From an uncultured Treponema sp. (GTDB lineage: Bacteria; Spirochaetota; Spirochaetia; Treponematales; Treponemataceae): a DNA stretch of 8,797 nucleotides. The stretch covers positions 1-8,797 of the forward strand of contig CALAEZ010000050.1 in the NCBI GenBank assembly GCA_937891125.1, read 5' to 3'. The notes below the pieces were generated by a model, which saw only the letters and a program-made list of their open reading frames with translations, searched no databases and had not been told where the DNA came from. The translations under genes and the position numbers were made by a program. Positions 1-6,578 of the stretch are shown piece after piece (positions within the stretch are counted from its first letter, which is position 1; each line of letters begins with the position of its first letter).

Positions 1-386
1 TAGACATTGACCGTCGGCACATTGGCGCGGAGTTTTTCGGTATCTTTGTACCATGTGTCATACGCGGCTTTTGCTTTTGTTTCGTTGTAAGTGTAAGAAA
101 GTTCGCCTTCAAGAAGCGTGTGAATGTTGTGCGTGTGAACATGCTTTCCCACCGCAATATCTTCGGTTGCAGAGCCGATTGGATACCCATATTTAATGAC
201 CGGCTCGCCTTTTTTAATCTCTCTGATGGCAAATTTGTGACCAGCGGTAATGTCTTCCTGTAACGTAACGGTCACTTCGCTTGCAGAGCCCTGAGCTTCA
301 AGCGTAACTTTATTTCCCTTTGTAAGCGGCTGCAGTGCTACGGCAACAGCGTCCGCTTCGTTAATTCTGATGGCAGTTTTGCTCAT
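1..386 (-). CDS. uxaA: Altronate dehydratase, N-terminal part (runs off left edge)
   Basis: This is the first 128 residues of a UxaA-type altronate dehydratase, which converts D-altronate to 2-keto-3-deoxy-D-gluconate in cytoplasmic galacturonate breakdown. The visible part is the N-terminal SAF-like domain: an opening IRINEADAVAVAL segment (residues 6-18), AGHKFAIREIKKGE (48-61), KYGYPIG (65-71) and HVHTHN (82-87). The order and wording match E. coli UxaA (VIKYGLPIG, then HVHAHN) as I recall it. The rest, including the large C-terminal catalytic domain, lies beyond base 1, so I cannot tell whether the full protein is present or whether SAF and catalytic domains are separate polypeptides. The start is the ATG at 386-384, preceded on the minus strand by GAGG (396-393) with a 6-base spacer. 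It is divergently arranged with a MATE efflux gene. A sugar-acid dehydratase paralogue such as galactarate dehydratase is the main alternative. Confidence 0.85.
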   Translation of the reverse strand, partial: MSKTAIRINEADAVAVALQPLTKGNKVTLEAQGSASEVTVTLQEDITAGHKFAIREIKKGEPVIKYGYPIGSATEDIAVGKHVHTHNIHTLLEGELSYTYNETKAKAAYDTWYKDTEKLRANVPTVNV

Positions 387-457
387 GAGGTACCTCACTA
401 TAGGCGTGAATATGCGTTTATTGTAGCGAGAACGAGCGAGCGGGTATATGTAAAAAA

Positions 458-474
458 GTGACAACATTTGTAAC
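458..474. promoter_or_regulatory. Candidate operator (7-3-7 inverted repeat) between uxaA and the MATE gene
   Basis: GTGACAA (458-464), CAT, TTGTAAC (468-474) forms an inverted repeat with 6 of 7 positions paired. It lies 72 bases upstream of the uxaA start and 84 bases upstream of the MATE start. Each arm contains a -35-like hexamer, TTGTCA for the minus strand and TTGTAA for the plus strand, but neither has a good -10 at normal spacing. For uxaA the best -10-like hexamer is TACAAT on the minus strand (425-420), without a recognisable -35. Nearby, 428-441 carries tandem CGAG repeats. A binding site for a hexuronate-responsive repressor is an inference from position only. Confidence 0.35.
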
Positions 475-557
475 CACACGGTTTTTCTGCTGGCTAAAAG
501 CGGTGGTTCTTGTGCTCAAGGCGCAGAATCGGGTACCTTAGGGGCAAGAGGTGCGAC

Positions 558-1898
558 ATGCGACAAAAGACAACTACTGACATGACAACAGGTGCGATTT
601 CTCCTCTTATCGTGCGCTTTGCGTTTCCGCTGATTGCCGGGAACTTGTTCCAGCAGCTGTACAATACGGTAGACTGCATTATCGTTGGAAATTACGTTGG
701 AAAAGAAGCGCTCGCTGCCATTGGCTCAACCGGCTCGCTAATAAATGCCGTCATTGGCTTTTTTATGGGACTTTCAGCTGGCGGAAGCGTTGTCATTTCG
801 CAATATTTTGGCGCGCATGATATTCCTGCCGTGCGCCGCACTGTGCATACAATGATTGCAGGCAGCATGATTGCAGGCATTTTCTTAATCTTTTTTGGGC
901 ACATCGCAGCTCCCGTTATTTTGCGCTGTATGCACACCCCAGAAGATGTTTTTAGCATGGCAGATTCATACCTTGCTATTTATTTTAGCGGCGCGTTTTT
1001 CCAGCTTTTATACAATGTAGCTTCCGGCATTTTGCGCGCGCTTGGTGACAGCACGCGCCCACTTTATTTTTTGATTGTATCTTCTGTTGTAAACGTCGCT
1101 CTTGATTTTTTATTTGTAGTTGGCTTTAAGTGGGGTATTTCGGGCGCGGCGTATGCGACGGTCATTTCGCAGTGCGTGTCGATGATTCTGGTGCTTTTTG
1201 TAATGATTCGCACAAAAGAATGTTATTCGCTCCGTCTTAAAGAAATGCACATTCATGCAGAATCATTAAAACGCGTGCTAAAGCTCGGTCTTCCTGGCGG
1301 CATTCAGATGGCGATTACCGCTTTTTCAAACGTATTTGTGCAAAGCTACATAAATCATTTCGGTTCTGCCTGCATGGCTGGCTGGGCAAGTTTCAATAAG
1401 ATTGATCAGGTGTCGCTTTTGCCAATTCAGAGCATTTCGCTTGCTACAACAACATTTACCGGGCAAAATTATGGCGCAAAAAACATGCAGCGCGTAAAAA
1501 GCGGCTGGCGCGTGTCGCTGGCTCTTGCATTTGCGTGGACGACAATGCTTATTTTTGTGTTTGAGCTTTTCCCGCACCAGCTTGTCGGTATGTTTAACCG
1601 CGACAAAGCAGTTCTTTACTACGGAAACTTTTTTTTGCGCGTTTGTGCGCCATTTTATATTTTCCGCGTGTTAAATCAGGTGTTTGCAGGAGTTCTGCGT
1701 GGTTTAGGGAATGCGCTTGCGCCAACAGTTGTAATGCTTTCGTCGTTTGTTGCCTTCCGGCAGCTGTATCTGTTTGTGGTAACACATTTAACGCAAAGCT
1801 TTACGCCAGTGTCGCTTGCATATCCCGTTGGCTGGGGAATGTGTGGAATTCTGATGGTAGTGGCGTATGTGTTGCACACACGGCGTCAGGGGCGCTGA
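558..1898 (+). CDS. MATE family multidrug/toxin efflux transporter
   Basis: This encodes a 446-residue, strongly hydrophobic inner-membrane protein of the MATE family, which normally has 12 membrane helices and exports cationic compounds in exchange for Na+ or H+. The opening TTGAI segment, then PLIAGNLFQQLYNTVD (24-39) and GNYVGKEALAAIG (44-56), is the classical start of bacterial MATE proteins. The two-fold pseudo-repeat is visible: GILRALGDSTRP (157-168) in the first half and GVLRGLGNALAP (388-399) in the second; TGQNYGAKN (331-339) is also typical. Length fits the family. The reading frame is open back to a TTG at 510, but I chose the ATG at 558 because AAGAGG (546-551) lies 6 bases upstream; the ATG at 582 lacks such a site. 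Substrate cannot be read from sequence. It is transcribed away from uxaA and ends at a hairpin terminator shared with purD. Confidence 0.92.
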   Translation: MRQKTTTDMTTGAISPLIVRFAFPLIAGNLFQQLYNTVDCIIVGNYVGKEALAAIGSTGSLINAVIGFFMGLSAGGSVVISQYFGAHDIPAVRRTVHTMIAGSMIAGIFLIFFGHIAAPVILRCMHTPEDVFSMADSYLAIYFSGAFFQLLYNVASGILRALGDSTRPLYFLIVSSVVNVALDFLFVVGFKWGISGAAYATVISQCVSMILVLFVMIRTKECYSLRLKEMHIHAESLKRVLKLGLPGGIQMAITAFSNVFVQSYINHFGSACMAGWASFNKIDQVSLLPIQSISLATTTFTGQNYGAKNMQRVKSGWRVSLALAFAWTTMLIFVFELFPHQLVGMFNRDKAVLYYGNFFLRVCAPFYIFRVLNQVFAGVLRGLGNALAPTVVMLSSFVAFRQLYLFVVTHLTQSFTPVSLAYPVGWGMCGILMVVAYVLHTRRQGR

Positions 1899-1923
1899 CA
1901 GCAGAAAAATGCGTCAGGGGCAG

Positions 1924-1969
1924 AAAAAAAGCCTGCGGTCAGCCAGAAACGTGCTGTCGGCAGGCTTTT
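1924..1969. terminator. Bidirectional intrinsic terminator between MATE gene and purD
   Basis: AAAAGCCTGC (1927-1936) and GCAGGCTTTT (1960-1969) form a perfect 10-bp stem. A second short stem, CAGC (1940-1943) with GCTG (1953-1956), lies inside. Read on the plus strand, the GC-rich part is followed by TTTT, 26 to 71 bases after the MATE stop. Read on the minus strand, it is followed by seven T (1930-1924), starting 15 bases past the purD stop. It therefore suits both convergent genes and is the better terminator for purD. Confidence 0.85.
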
Positions 1970-1979
1970 GCGGTTCTGC

Positions 1980-3320
1980 TTAGTTAGATTCTGCAGCTCC
2001 TGGTAGCCCGATGTCCTTTCGGTACTGCATACCGTCAAAGTGCACTGCCTTGAGCGCCTCGTACGCATGAGCCCACGCCTCGTCAAAGGTGCTGCCGTGT
2101 GCGCTGCATGCAAGCACGCGACCGCCGTTTGTCACCATAGCGCCGGTTGCTCCGCTTTTTGCGCGGCGGTCGGTAACGGCGCCTGCAATAAAGAGCTTAG
2201 CGCCGGTTGCTTTGAGTGCGGCGTTGTCAACGGTAATCTGCTTTCCTTTTGCATAGCTTCCCGGATAGCCACCGCTTACCGCAACGGGCGCCACCTGATA
2301 GCCGGTCTTCCATGCAAGCGGGAATGACGCAAGTGCGCCAACGCCTGCTGTATCAAGAATTGCTTCGCAAAGAGAGGCAAAGTCAAAGTCCATCATCGGA
2401 AGCACCGCCTGCGTTTCTGGGTCGCCTAAGCGCACGTTGTATTCAAGGCACTTCGGTCCGTCCTTTGTCAGCATAAGTCCAAAGAAAATAAAGCCGCGGT
2501 AGTCCATGCGTTCTTGAATCATGCCGCGCAGCGTCGGCTGCAAAATGCGCTCGTTAAACAGGCGCATGGTTTCTTCGCTTACATCGCTTAACGGGCAAAC
2601 GGCTCCCATGCCGCCGGTATTCGGCCCCTGTGCGCCGTCAAGCAGGCGCTTGTGGTCGCGCGCCGGCAGAAATGGCACGATGGTCGCTTTTCCTGCCTTT
2701 GCAGACGCGGGCGTTACGCTGACTGCAGCGAGCACCGAAATCTCTACGCCCTGTAAGTACTCTTCTATAACGAGCTTTTTGCCTGCTTCGCCTACCTTGC
2801 CGTCCATAAGCTCGCGAACTGCGGTTTCTGCTTCTGCGACCGTTTTTGCGACAACAACGCCCTTGCCTGCTGCAAGCCCATCGGCCTTGATGACAATTGG
2901 GGCGCCTTTTTCGTGCACGTATGCAAGCGCCGCGTCGCTGTCAGTGAATGTCGCGCTTTCGGCGCACGCAACGCCATATTTTGCCATAAACTGCTTGGAA
3001 AGGTCTTTGCTCGCTTCGAGCGCAGCACCTTGTGCCTTCGGCCCGACGGTCGGAATGCCTGCATTCCAGAGTGCATCGGCAATGCCTGCAGCGAGCGGAT
3101 CCTCTGGTCCGATAACCGCAAATGCAGCAGAATCCTGCTTTGCTGTGCTGATAACCGTCTGTTCAAGTGTGCCTTGTACATCGACATTGCGACATTTTGC
3201 TTCAAGTGCCGTTCCGCCGTTACCCGGAATACAGATGACTTCATCTACCGATTTGCTTTGTGCGAGCGTGTAAGAAATGGCGTGCTCGCGTCCGCCTGAG
3301 CCTACAACAATTACTTTCAT
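1980..3320 (-). CDS. purD: Phosphoribosylamine--glycine ligase (GAR synthetase)
   Basis: This is a 446-residue PurD, the cytoplasmic ATP-grasp enzyme joining 5-phosphoribosylamine and glycine to form GAR, the second step of de novo purine synthesis. Visible marks in order: the N-terminal nucleotide-type loop VGSGGREH (6-13), IKADGLAAGKGV (144-155) of the ATP-grasp fold, EEYLQGVEIS (186-195), GPNTGGMGA (232-240), EYNVRLGDPETQ (293-304) carrying metal-binding Glu/Asn, and SGGYPG (349-354) in the C-terminal domain. Length is slightly above the E. coli enzyme (about 430), partly from a small Ala/Lys-rich insertion near 203-212. No other pur gene is adjacent; it appears monocistronic, ending at the terminator at 1924-1969. 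The start ATG (3320-3318) has only a weak ribosome-binding match (TTGAG). Intact ligand motifs suggest an active enzyme. Confidence 0.96.
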   Translation of the reverse strand: MKVIVVGSGGREHAISYTLAQSKSVDEVICIPGNGGTALEAKCRNVDVQGTLEQTVISTAKQDSAAFAVIGPEDPLAAGIADALWNAGIPTVGPKAQGAALEASKDLSKQFMAKYGVACAESATFTDSDAALAYVHEKGAPIVIKADGLAAGKGVVVAKTVAEAETAVRELMDGKVGEAGKKLVIEEYLQGVEISVLAAVSVTPASAKAGKATIVPFLPARDHKRLLDGAQGPNTGGMGAVCPLSDVSEETMRLFNERILQPTLRGMIQERMDYRGFIFFGLMLTKDGPKCLEYNVRLGDPETQAVLPMMDFDFASLCEAILDTAGVGALASFPLAWKTGYQVAPVAVSGGYPGSYAKGKQITVDNAALKATGAKLFIAGAVTDRRAKSGATGAMVTNGGRVLACSAHGSTFDEAWAHAYEALKAVHFDGMQYRKDIGLPGAAESN

Positions 3321-3330
3321 GCGCTCAAGT

Positions 3331-3338
3331 GTATCATA
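3331..3338. promoter_or_regulatory. Near-symmetrical -10-like element between purD and the lipoprotein gene
   Basis: On the minus strand the hexamer TATGAT (3338-3333) is a 5/6 match to the sigma-70 -10 consensus. On the plus strand the same bases give TATCAT (3332-3337), also 5/6. For purD this would put the RNA start within about 5-8 bases of the ATG, and the nearest -35-like hexamer, TTGCCA (3356-3351 on the minus strand), is only 12 bases away, too close for a standard promoter. The element is therefore weakly supported; the real promoters of both genes remain unidentified. Confidence 0.25.
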
Positions 3339-3362
3339 GTCGCCCCACTATGGCAAATCGCT

Positions 3363-3388
3363 CTAAACCTGCTAAACTCGTTCTAAAC
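3363..3388. repeat. Three direct repeats of CTAAAC
   Basis: CTAAAC occurs at 3363-3368, 3372-3377 and 3383-3388, with starts 9 and 11 bases apart, so all three copies fall on roughly the same face of the helix. Two are extended to TCTAAACC. The cluster lies 43-68 bases upstream of the purD start and 31-56 upstream of the lipoprotein start. Helically phased short direct repeats in a divergent intergenic region are a common form of regulator site, but no regulator can be named. Confidence 0.35.
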
Positions 3389-3418
3389 CGAACCCCGCAA
3401 TCTGCCGACACAATAGAT

Positions 3419-5929
3419 ATGCGAATACTAGGCTCTGTCATCTTTGTTATTTTATTAAGTTCATGTCTGCTTCCCGCTCAGCAGACAAAATCGATATATC
3501 AGCTTCCTGAGACTGCAGAAACTGCTGCTGCTCAAGAAGCTTCGGTTTCGGCTGATGAAGCTGTCGGTGACGCAACAGTGCAGAATCGGCAGGCGGTAAG
3601 CGAAAGTATGATTGTCGGCACGGAAAGCGGTTTGTACCGTATTTTGTCAACACACGCTGCCGTTCCCCTGTGGACAGAAGCAAAGGTAACTAAAATTATT
3701 CATATTCCGCAAACAGCGCAAAACAGCGAGCGCTGGTATTTCTTAACGGCGAAAGGAATTGTCACCTCAAGCGATTTAGTGTCATTTGAGTACCGCAATG
3801 AAGGACTCCCGTTTCTCACGATAAAAGAATATGATGGCTCGTCTACAACATTCCGCAAACAGATTCATCAGCTCAAGGATTTAGCTGTGCATCCTACTGA
3901 CAGTTCGCTTTTAGTGACGGCAACAAAGGACAATGTGTTTCTTACGCGTAACGGCGGCGTAAGCTGGCAGAGCATTGGCTCAATGAGCGGCTCGACAGCG
4001 GGCATAAAAGCGGTTGCTGTTGCTACGATGAACGTGCCGGGAACAGGAAAACCTGCTTCGGTAAGCGCTGAAGGCACGATTGTGCCGCCTGTTGCGCCTG
4101 AACAGCAGCTGGCGGTCTTTATGTCGCATCCGATTTTTGGCTTTTCGTACTATCTTCCTGATGAAAAAAAGCCTGCATGGAATGATGTAAACCGTGGTTT
4201 TGTGACCATGCCCGGACAGAGCTATGCAGACGAAATTGCTGACATTCTGCCGGTTGTCTTTACGGGTAGCGACGGCTTTCTGACAACCGAAATTTTTGTT
4301 TCGCAGTCGTATCTTCCGCGCATCTACCGCTTTGACTGGAAAGAAAAAAAAGCCGAGCCGCTGTATACAGGCACCGAGCCTGCTGACACGATTGACGCAC
4401 TCTTCTGGGATGGCTCTCAGCTCTTGTATACAAAGCCAGGCGAGGTTGCTGCGTTTAATCCAGCGAGTGGTAAGGCGGGATTTGTGCCGAACGCCTACTA
4501 CCAGTGGAAAAGCGCCTTTAGCGTGCTTGCCGCAAACGATGTGCTGTATGCGGCGCATATTCCTGACGGCGGCGCCGGCATTGACGCAGGTGAGTTGTGG
4601 CTCTTAAAGCCAGCGCTGTGCACTAATCTGTTTGCAGAAAAGACGCTTGACCGCCGCGCTGTGTACATTCCAGCAAATCATGTGACAACGCAAGCTGGCA
4701 TCGATAAATTTAAAAAGCTCTTGAGCGATAACAAGCTTAATGCGCTTGTCATTGACATGAAGGACGACTATGGCTTGCTTCGCTATGAAACTCAGGATCC
4801 GCTTGTAAAAGAAAAAGGCTATGTGAGCCGCTACCACATTGACCTGCCGCATTTTGTGGAAGAGTTTAAGAAGAACGGCGTGTACCTGGTGGCGCGCATT
4901 GTCACTTTTAAGGATAAGAATCTTTCTCAGTATGGCAAGGGAAAATATGCCGTTTGGGATCGTGCATTGAATCGTGCCTGGGTCGGTACGAAGGGCATGG
5001 TTGATGTAACCGATGACGACGGGAATGTCACTGGCAAAAAAATGGACTATTATGACGAAAACTGGGTTGATCCGTACTCGCCCGAGGTGTGGGAATACAA
5101 TGTTCGCATTGCGCAGGAGCTCTTGGCAGGCGGATTTGACGAAATTCAGTTTGACTACATCAGGTTCCCGACCGACGGCCGCAACATGGCAAATGCAACC
5201 TTCCGCTATCAGAGCGAGGGTATGGATAAAGAAAGTGCGCTGGTGTCATTCCTTGCGTATGCTCGAAGCCACATCAATGCGCCTATTGGCATAGACATTT
5301 ACGGCGCAAACGGCTGGTATCGCAGTGGCACGCGCACCGGGCAGGACGTGGAGCTGCTTGCAGAGTATGTTGACGTCATCTGTCCGATGTTTTACCCGAG
5401 CCACTTTGAGCAGAGCTTCTTAAATTATGCCCCCTACAGCGAGCGCCCCTATCGCATTTACTACTACGGCACGTATCGCAACACCGTTATCGGCAGAAAC
5501 CGTATTGTCGTGCGCCCCTGGGTGCAGGCGTTCTACATTGGAGTAAGCTACGACCGACAGTATTACGGCAAAAATTACGTGCAGCAGCAGCTCTACGGCG
5601 TGCGTGATAGCGTGGATAAGGGATACATGTACTGGAATAACATGGGGCGCTATGACGACATTTTGCCTGACATTGGCGAAAGCGTTTATTCGGGACCTGC
5701 TATGGAAGCGCAGTCTAAGTACCGCCATCCCGCATTAAGTGGTGGCGAGCAGAATTCGCCTGCGCTGGAGTCGGTAAGCGCAGAAGCTGCACGCGATGTG
5801 TCGGTGTTAGACAGTGTGCGTGAGCAGGAGCGCTGGGATGACGCTCGCAACGAAAAAAAACCGCTGTTTCCTTCGCTCAGCTCTATCCGAAAGCTGTGGC
5901 AAGCCTACAACGAAGCTGCTGGCAGCTAA
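3419..5929 (+). CDS. Predicted lipoprotein: Asp-box/propeller-like N-terminus with DUF4015-type glycoside-hydrolase-like domain
   Basis: This encodes an 836-residue protein with a short signal peptide ending in the lipobox LSSC (Cys16), so it is probably anchored to a membrane outside the cytoplasm. Residues 60-400 look like a beta-propeller: GLYRI near 71, SSDLVSFEYRNEGLP (117-131) and an Asp-box-like TRNGGVSW (176-183). Residues about 412-750 resemble the putative glycosyl-hydrolase domain DUF4015 (PF13200) by motif memory: VIDMKDDYG (444-452), FDEIQFDYIRFPTDG (573-587), GIDIYGANGW (624-633) and YVDVICPMFYPSHF (650-663), a TIM-barrel-like pattern with candidate acidic catalytic residues. 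The tail after 757 is charged and probably disordered. The substrate is unknown. The frame is open back to 3260, overlapping purD antisense; ATG 3350 is an alternative start, but 3419 gives a proper signal peptide. Neither has a Shine-Dalgarno match. It converges on the MarR gene, 41 bases away. Confidence 0.75.
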   Translation: MRILGSVIFVILLSSCLLPAQQTKSIYQLPETAETAAAQEASVSADEAVGDATVQNRQAVSESMIVGTESGLYRILSTHAAVPLWTEAKVTKIIHIPQTAQNSERWYFLTAKGIVTSSDLVSFEYRNEGLPFLTIKEYDGSSTTFRKQIHQLKDLAVHPTDSSLLVTATKDNVFLTRNGGVSWQSIGSMSGSTAGIKAVAVATMNVPGTGKPASVSAEGTIVPPVAPEQQLAVFMSHPIFGFSYYLPDEKKPAWNDVNRGFVTMPGQSYADEIADILPVVFTGSDGFLTTEIFVSQSYLPRIYRFDWKEKKAEPLYTGTEPADTIDALFWDGSQLLYTKPGEVAAFNPASGKAGFVPNAYYQWKSAFSVLAANDVLYAAHIPDGGAGIDAGELWLLKPALCTNLFAEKTLDRRAVYIPANHVTTQAGIDKFKKLLSDNKLNALVIDMKDDYGLLRYETQDPLVKEKGYVSRYHIDLPHFVEEFKKNGVYLVARIVTFKDKNLSQYGKGKYAVWDRALNRAWVGTKGMVDVTDDDGNVTGKKMDYYDENWVDPYSPEVWEYNVRIAQELLAGGFDEIQFDYIRFPTDGRNMANATFRYQSEGMDKESALVSFLAYARSHINAPIGIDIYGANGWYRSGTRTGQDVELLAEYVDVICPMFYPSHFEQSFLNYAPYSERPYRIYYYGTYRNTVIGRNRIVVRPWVQAFYIGVSYDRQYYGKNYVQQQLYGVRDSVDKGYMYWNNMGRYDDILPDIGESVYSGPAMEAQSKYRHPALSGGEQNSPALESVSAEAARDVSVLDSVREQERWDDARNEKKPLFPSLSSIRKLWQAYNEAAGS

Positions 5930-5970
5930 AAAAAGTCGGCAGAAGCAAACGGAGCACAATAGCGAGCGGC

Positions 5971-6423
5971 TTACAGCGTGCTTGCAGAGCTGTTGAGTAG
6001 CTTGTAGAGAATGCTGTAGAGCGATTTTGCTTCATCGGCTGTGAGCTTTATGCAGCTTCCCATTTGTGCGGGAATCGAGACGGCTTTTTCTTTGAGTGCC
6101 TCTCCTGCTTCCGTGATGGTTACTGTAACGACACGCGCGTCTGCCGTCTGGTGCTGGCGCGTTAACAGCCCTTTTTCTTCCATGGTTTTGAGTAGCGGAG
6201 AGAGTGTGCCGGTATCTAAATAGAGTGCAGTGCTTAATTCGCCAACAGTCAGCTGCTTTTGCTCCCATAGCACAAGCATTACGATGTATTGGGTGTAGGT
6301 AAGCTGTATTTCGCGCAAAAATGGCGTGTATTTCCGTACGATTTCTCTCGCTGCAGCATAGAGCGGAAAGCAAAGTTGATTTTCAAGCTTTAAGGATTCA
6401 TACGTTGTGTTTGTTGTTGCCAT
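5971..6423 (-). CDS. ohrR: MarR-family organic-peroxide sensor/repressor, OhrR type
   Basis: This is a 150-residue winged-helix regulator of the OhrR branch of MarR proteins, which repress targets until an organic hydroperoxide oxidises a cysteine. The diagnostic LENQLCFPLYAA (13-24) holds the candidate peroxidatic Cys18. Tyr32 and Tyr43 lie 14 and 25 residues after it, the same spacing as the cysteine-activating Cys15/Tyr29/Tyr40 of B. subtilis OhrR. A second cysteine, Cys124 in MGSCIKL, lies 106 residues after Cys18, close to the Cys22-Cys127 spacing of the two-cysteine Xanthomonas OhrR. The DNA-binding part spans about 58-105 (LTVGELSTALYLD, then DARVVTVTIT as wing). The start is ATG 6423-6421, with GAGG four bases upstream; the frame extends to a TTG at 6435. 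No ohr (OsmC-like) gene is in view; the divergent neighbour is a ZIP transporter. The target assignment is inference. Confidence 0.85.
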   Translation of the reverse strand: MATTNTTYESLKLENQLCFPLYAAAREIVRKYTPFLREIQLTYTQYIVMLVLWEQKQLTVGELSTALYLDTGTLSPLLKTMEEKGLLTRQHQTADARVVTVTITEAGEALKEKAVSIPAQMGSCIKLTADEAKSLYSILYKLLNSSASTL

Positions 6424-6482
6424 AAAACCTCGCAAAACATGTGGCAGCGTTAAAAGAATAATGCACTCTGTTTGCGACGGGT

Positions 6483-6511
6483 ACTATACAAAAAAAATAG
6501 ATTGTATGCAA
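6483..6511 (-). promoter_or_regulatory. Promoter of the ohrR-like gene
   Basis: On the minus strand TTGCAT (6511-6506) and TATAGT (6488-6483) are separated by exactly 17 bases, a strong sigma-70-type match. The predicted RNA start is near 6476, giving a leader of about 50 bases before the ATG at 6423 with its GAGG site. The AT-rich spacer contains eight consecutive T on this strand. Confidence 0.7.
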
Positions 6512-6512
6512 T
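6486..6512. promoter_or_regulatory. Overlapping inverted repeats, candidate OhrR operator
   Basis: ATACAA (6486-6491) and TTGTAT (6502-6507) are perfect inverted arms separated by 10 bases. A second, overlapping repeat, ATTG (6501-6504) with CAAT (6509-6512), is centred on the -35. Together they cover the -10, spacer and -35 of the regulator's own promoter and lie upstream of the ZIP gene. The arms contain TACAA/TTGTA, the same half-sites as in the B. subtilis OhrR operator, but there they are only about 4-5 bases apart, so the match is partial. Autorepression, with possible control of the ZIP gene, is inferred. Confidence 0.45.
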
Positions 6513-6578
6513 ATTTTTTATGAAGATAGCCCGTAAAGCTTGCAAAGCTGTCGGTATTTCGGATAGTGTTAGGTTATC

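Noticed and set aside
1643..1987. A 114-codon plus-strand frame overlapping the end of the MATE gene and the terminator.
   Set aside because: It runs through the terminator hairpin in a different frame from a well-supported transporter and resembles nothing known.
2521..3273. A 250-codon open frame on the plus strand opposite purD.
   Set aside because: It lies wholly antisense to an unambiguous purD, is rich in Ser, Ala and Pro as mirror frames of GC-rich third positions often are, and resembles no family.
3260..3418. Upstream extension of the lipoprotein frame by 53 codons.
   Set aside because: The first part is antisense to the purD start, and translation from 3260 would bury the signal peptide and lipobox far from the N-terminus. 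The internal ATG at 3350 remains a minor alternative.
3980..4558. A 192-codon minus-strand frame inside the lipoprotein gene.
   Set aside because: Very basic and Cys-rich composition typical of a shadow frame, with no recognisable motif; the plus-strand frame has clear domains.
5911..5936. Perfect palindrome AGCTGC-TG-GCAGCT next to a run of seven A, resembling a terminator for the lipoprotein or the ohrR-like gene.
   Set aside because: On the plus strand the hairpin is followed by A, not T; on the minus strand the T run precedes the hairpin. The loop is only two bases, and the arms lie within the last codons of the lipoprotein gene.
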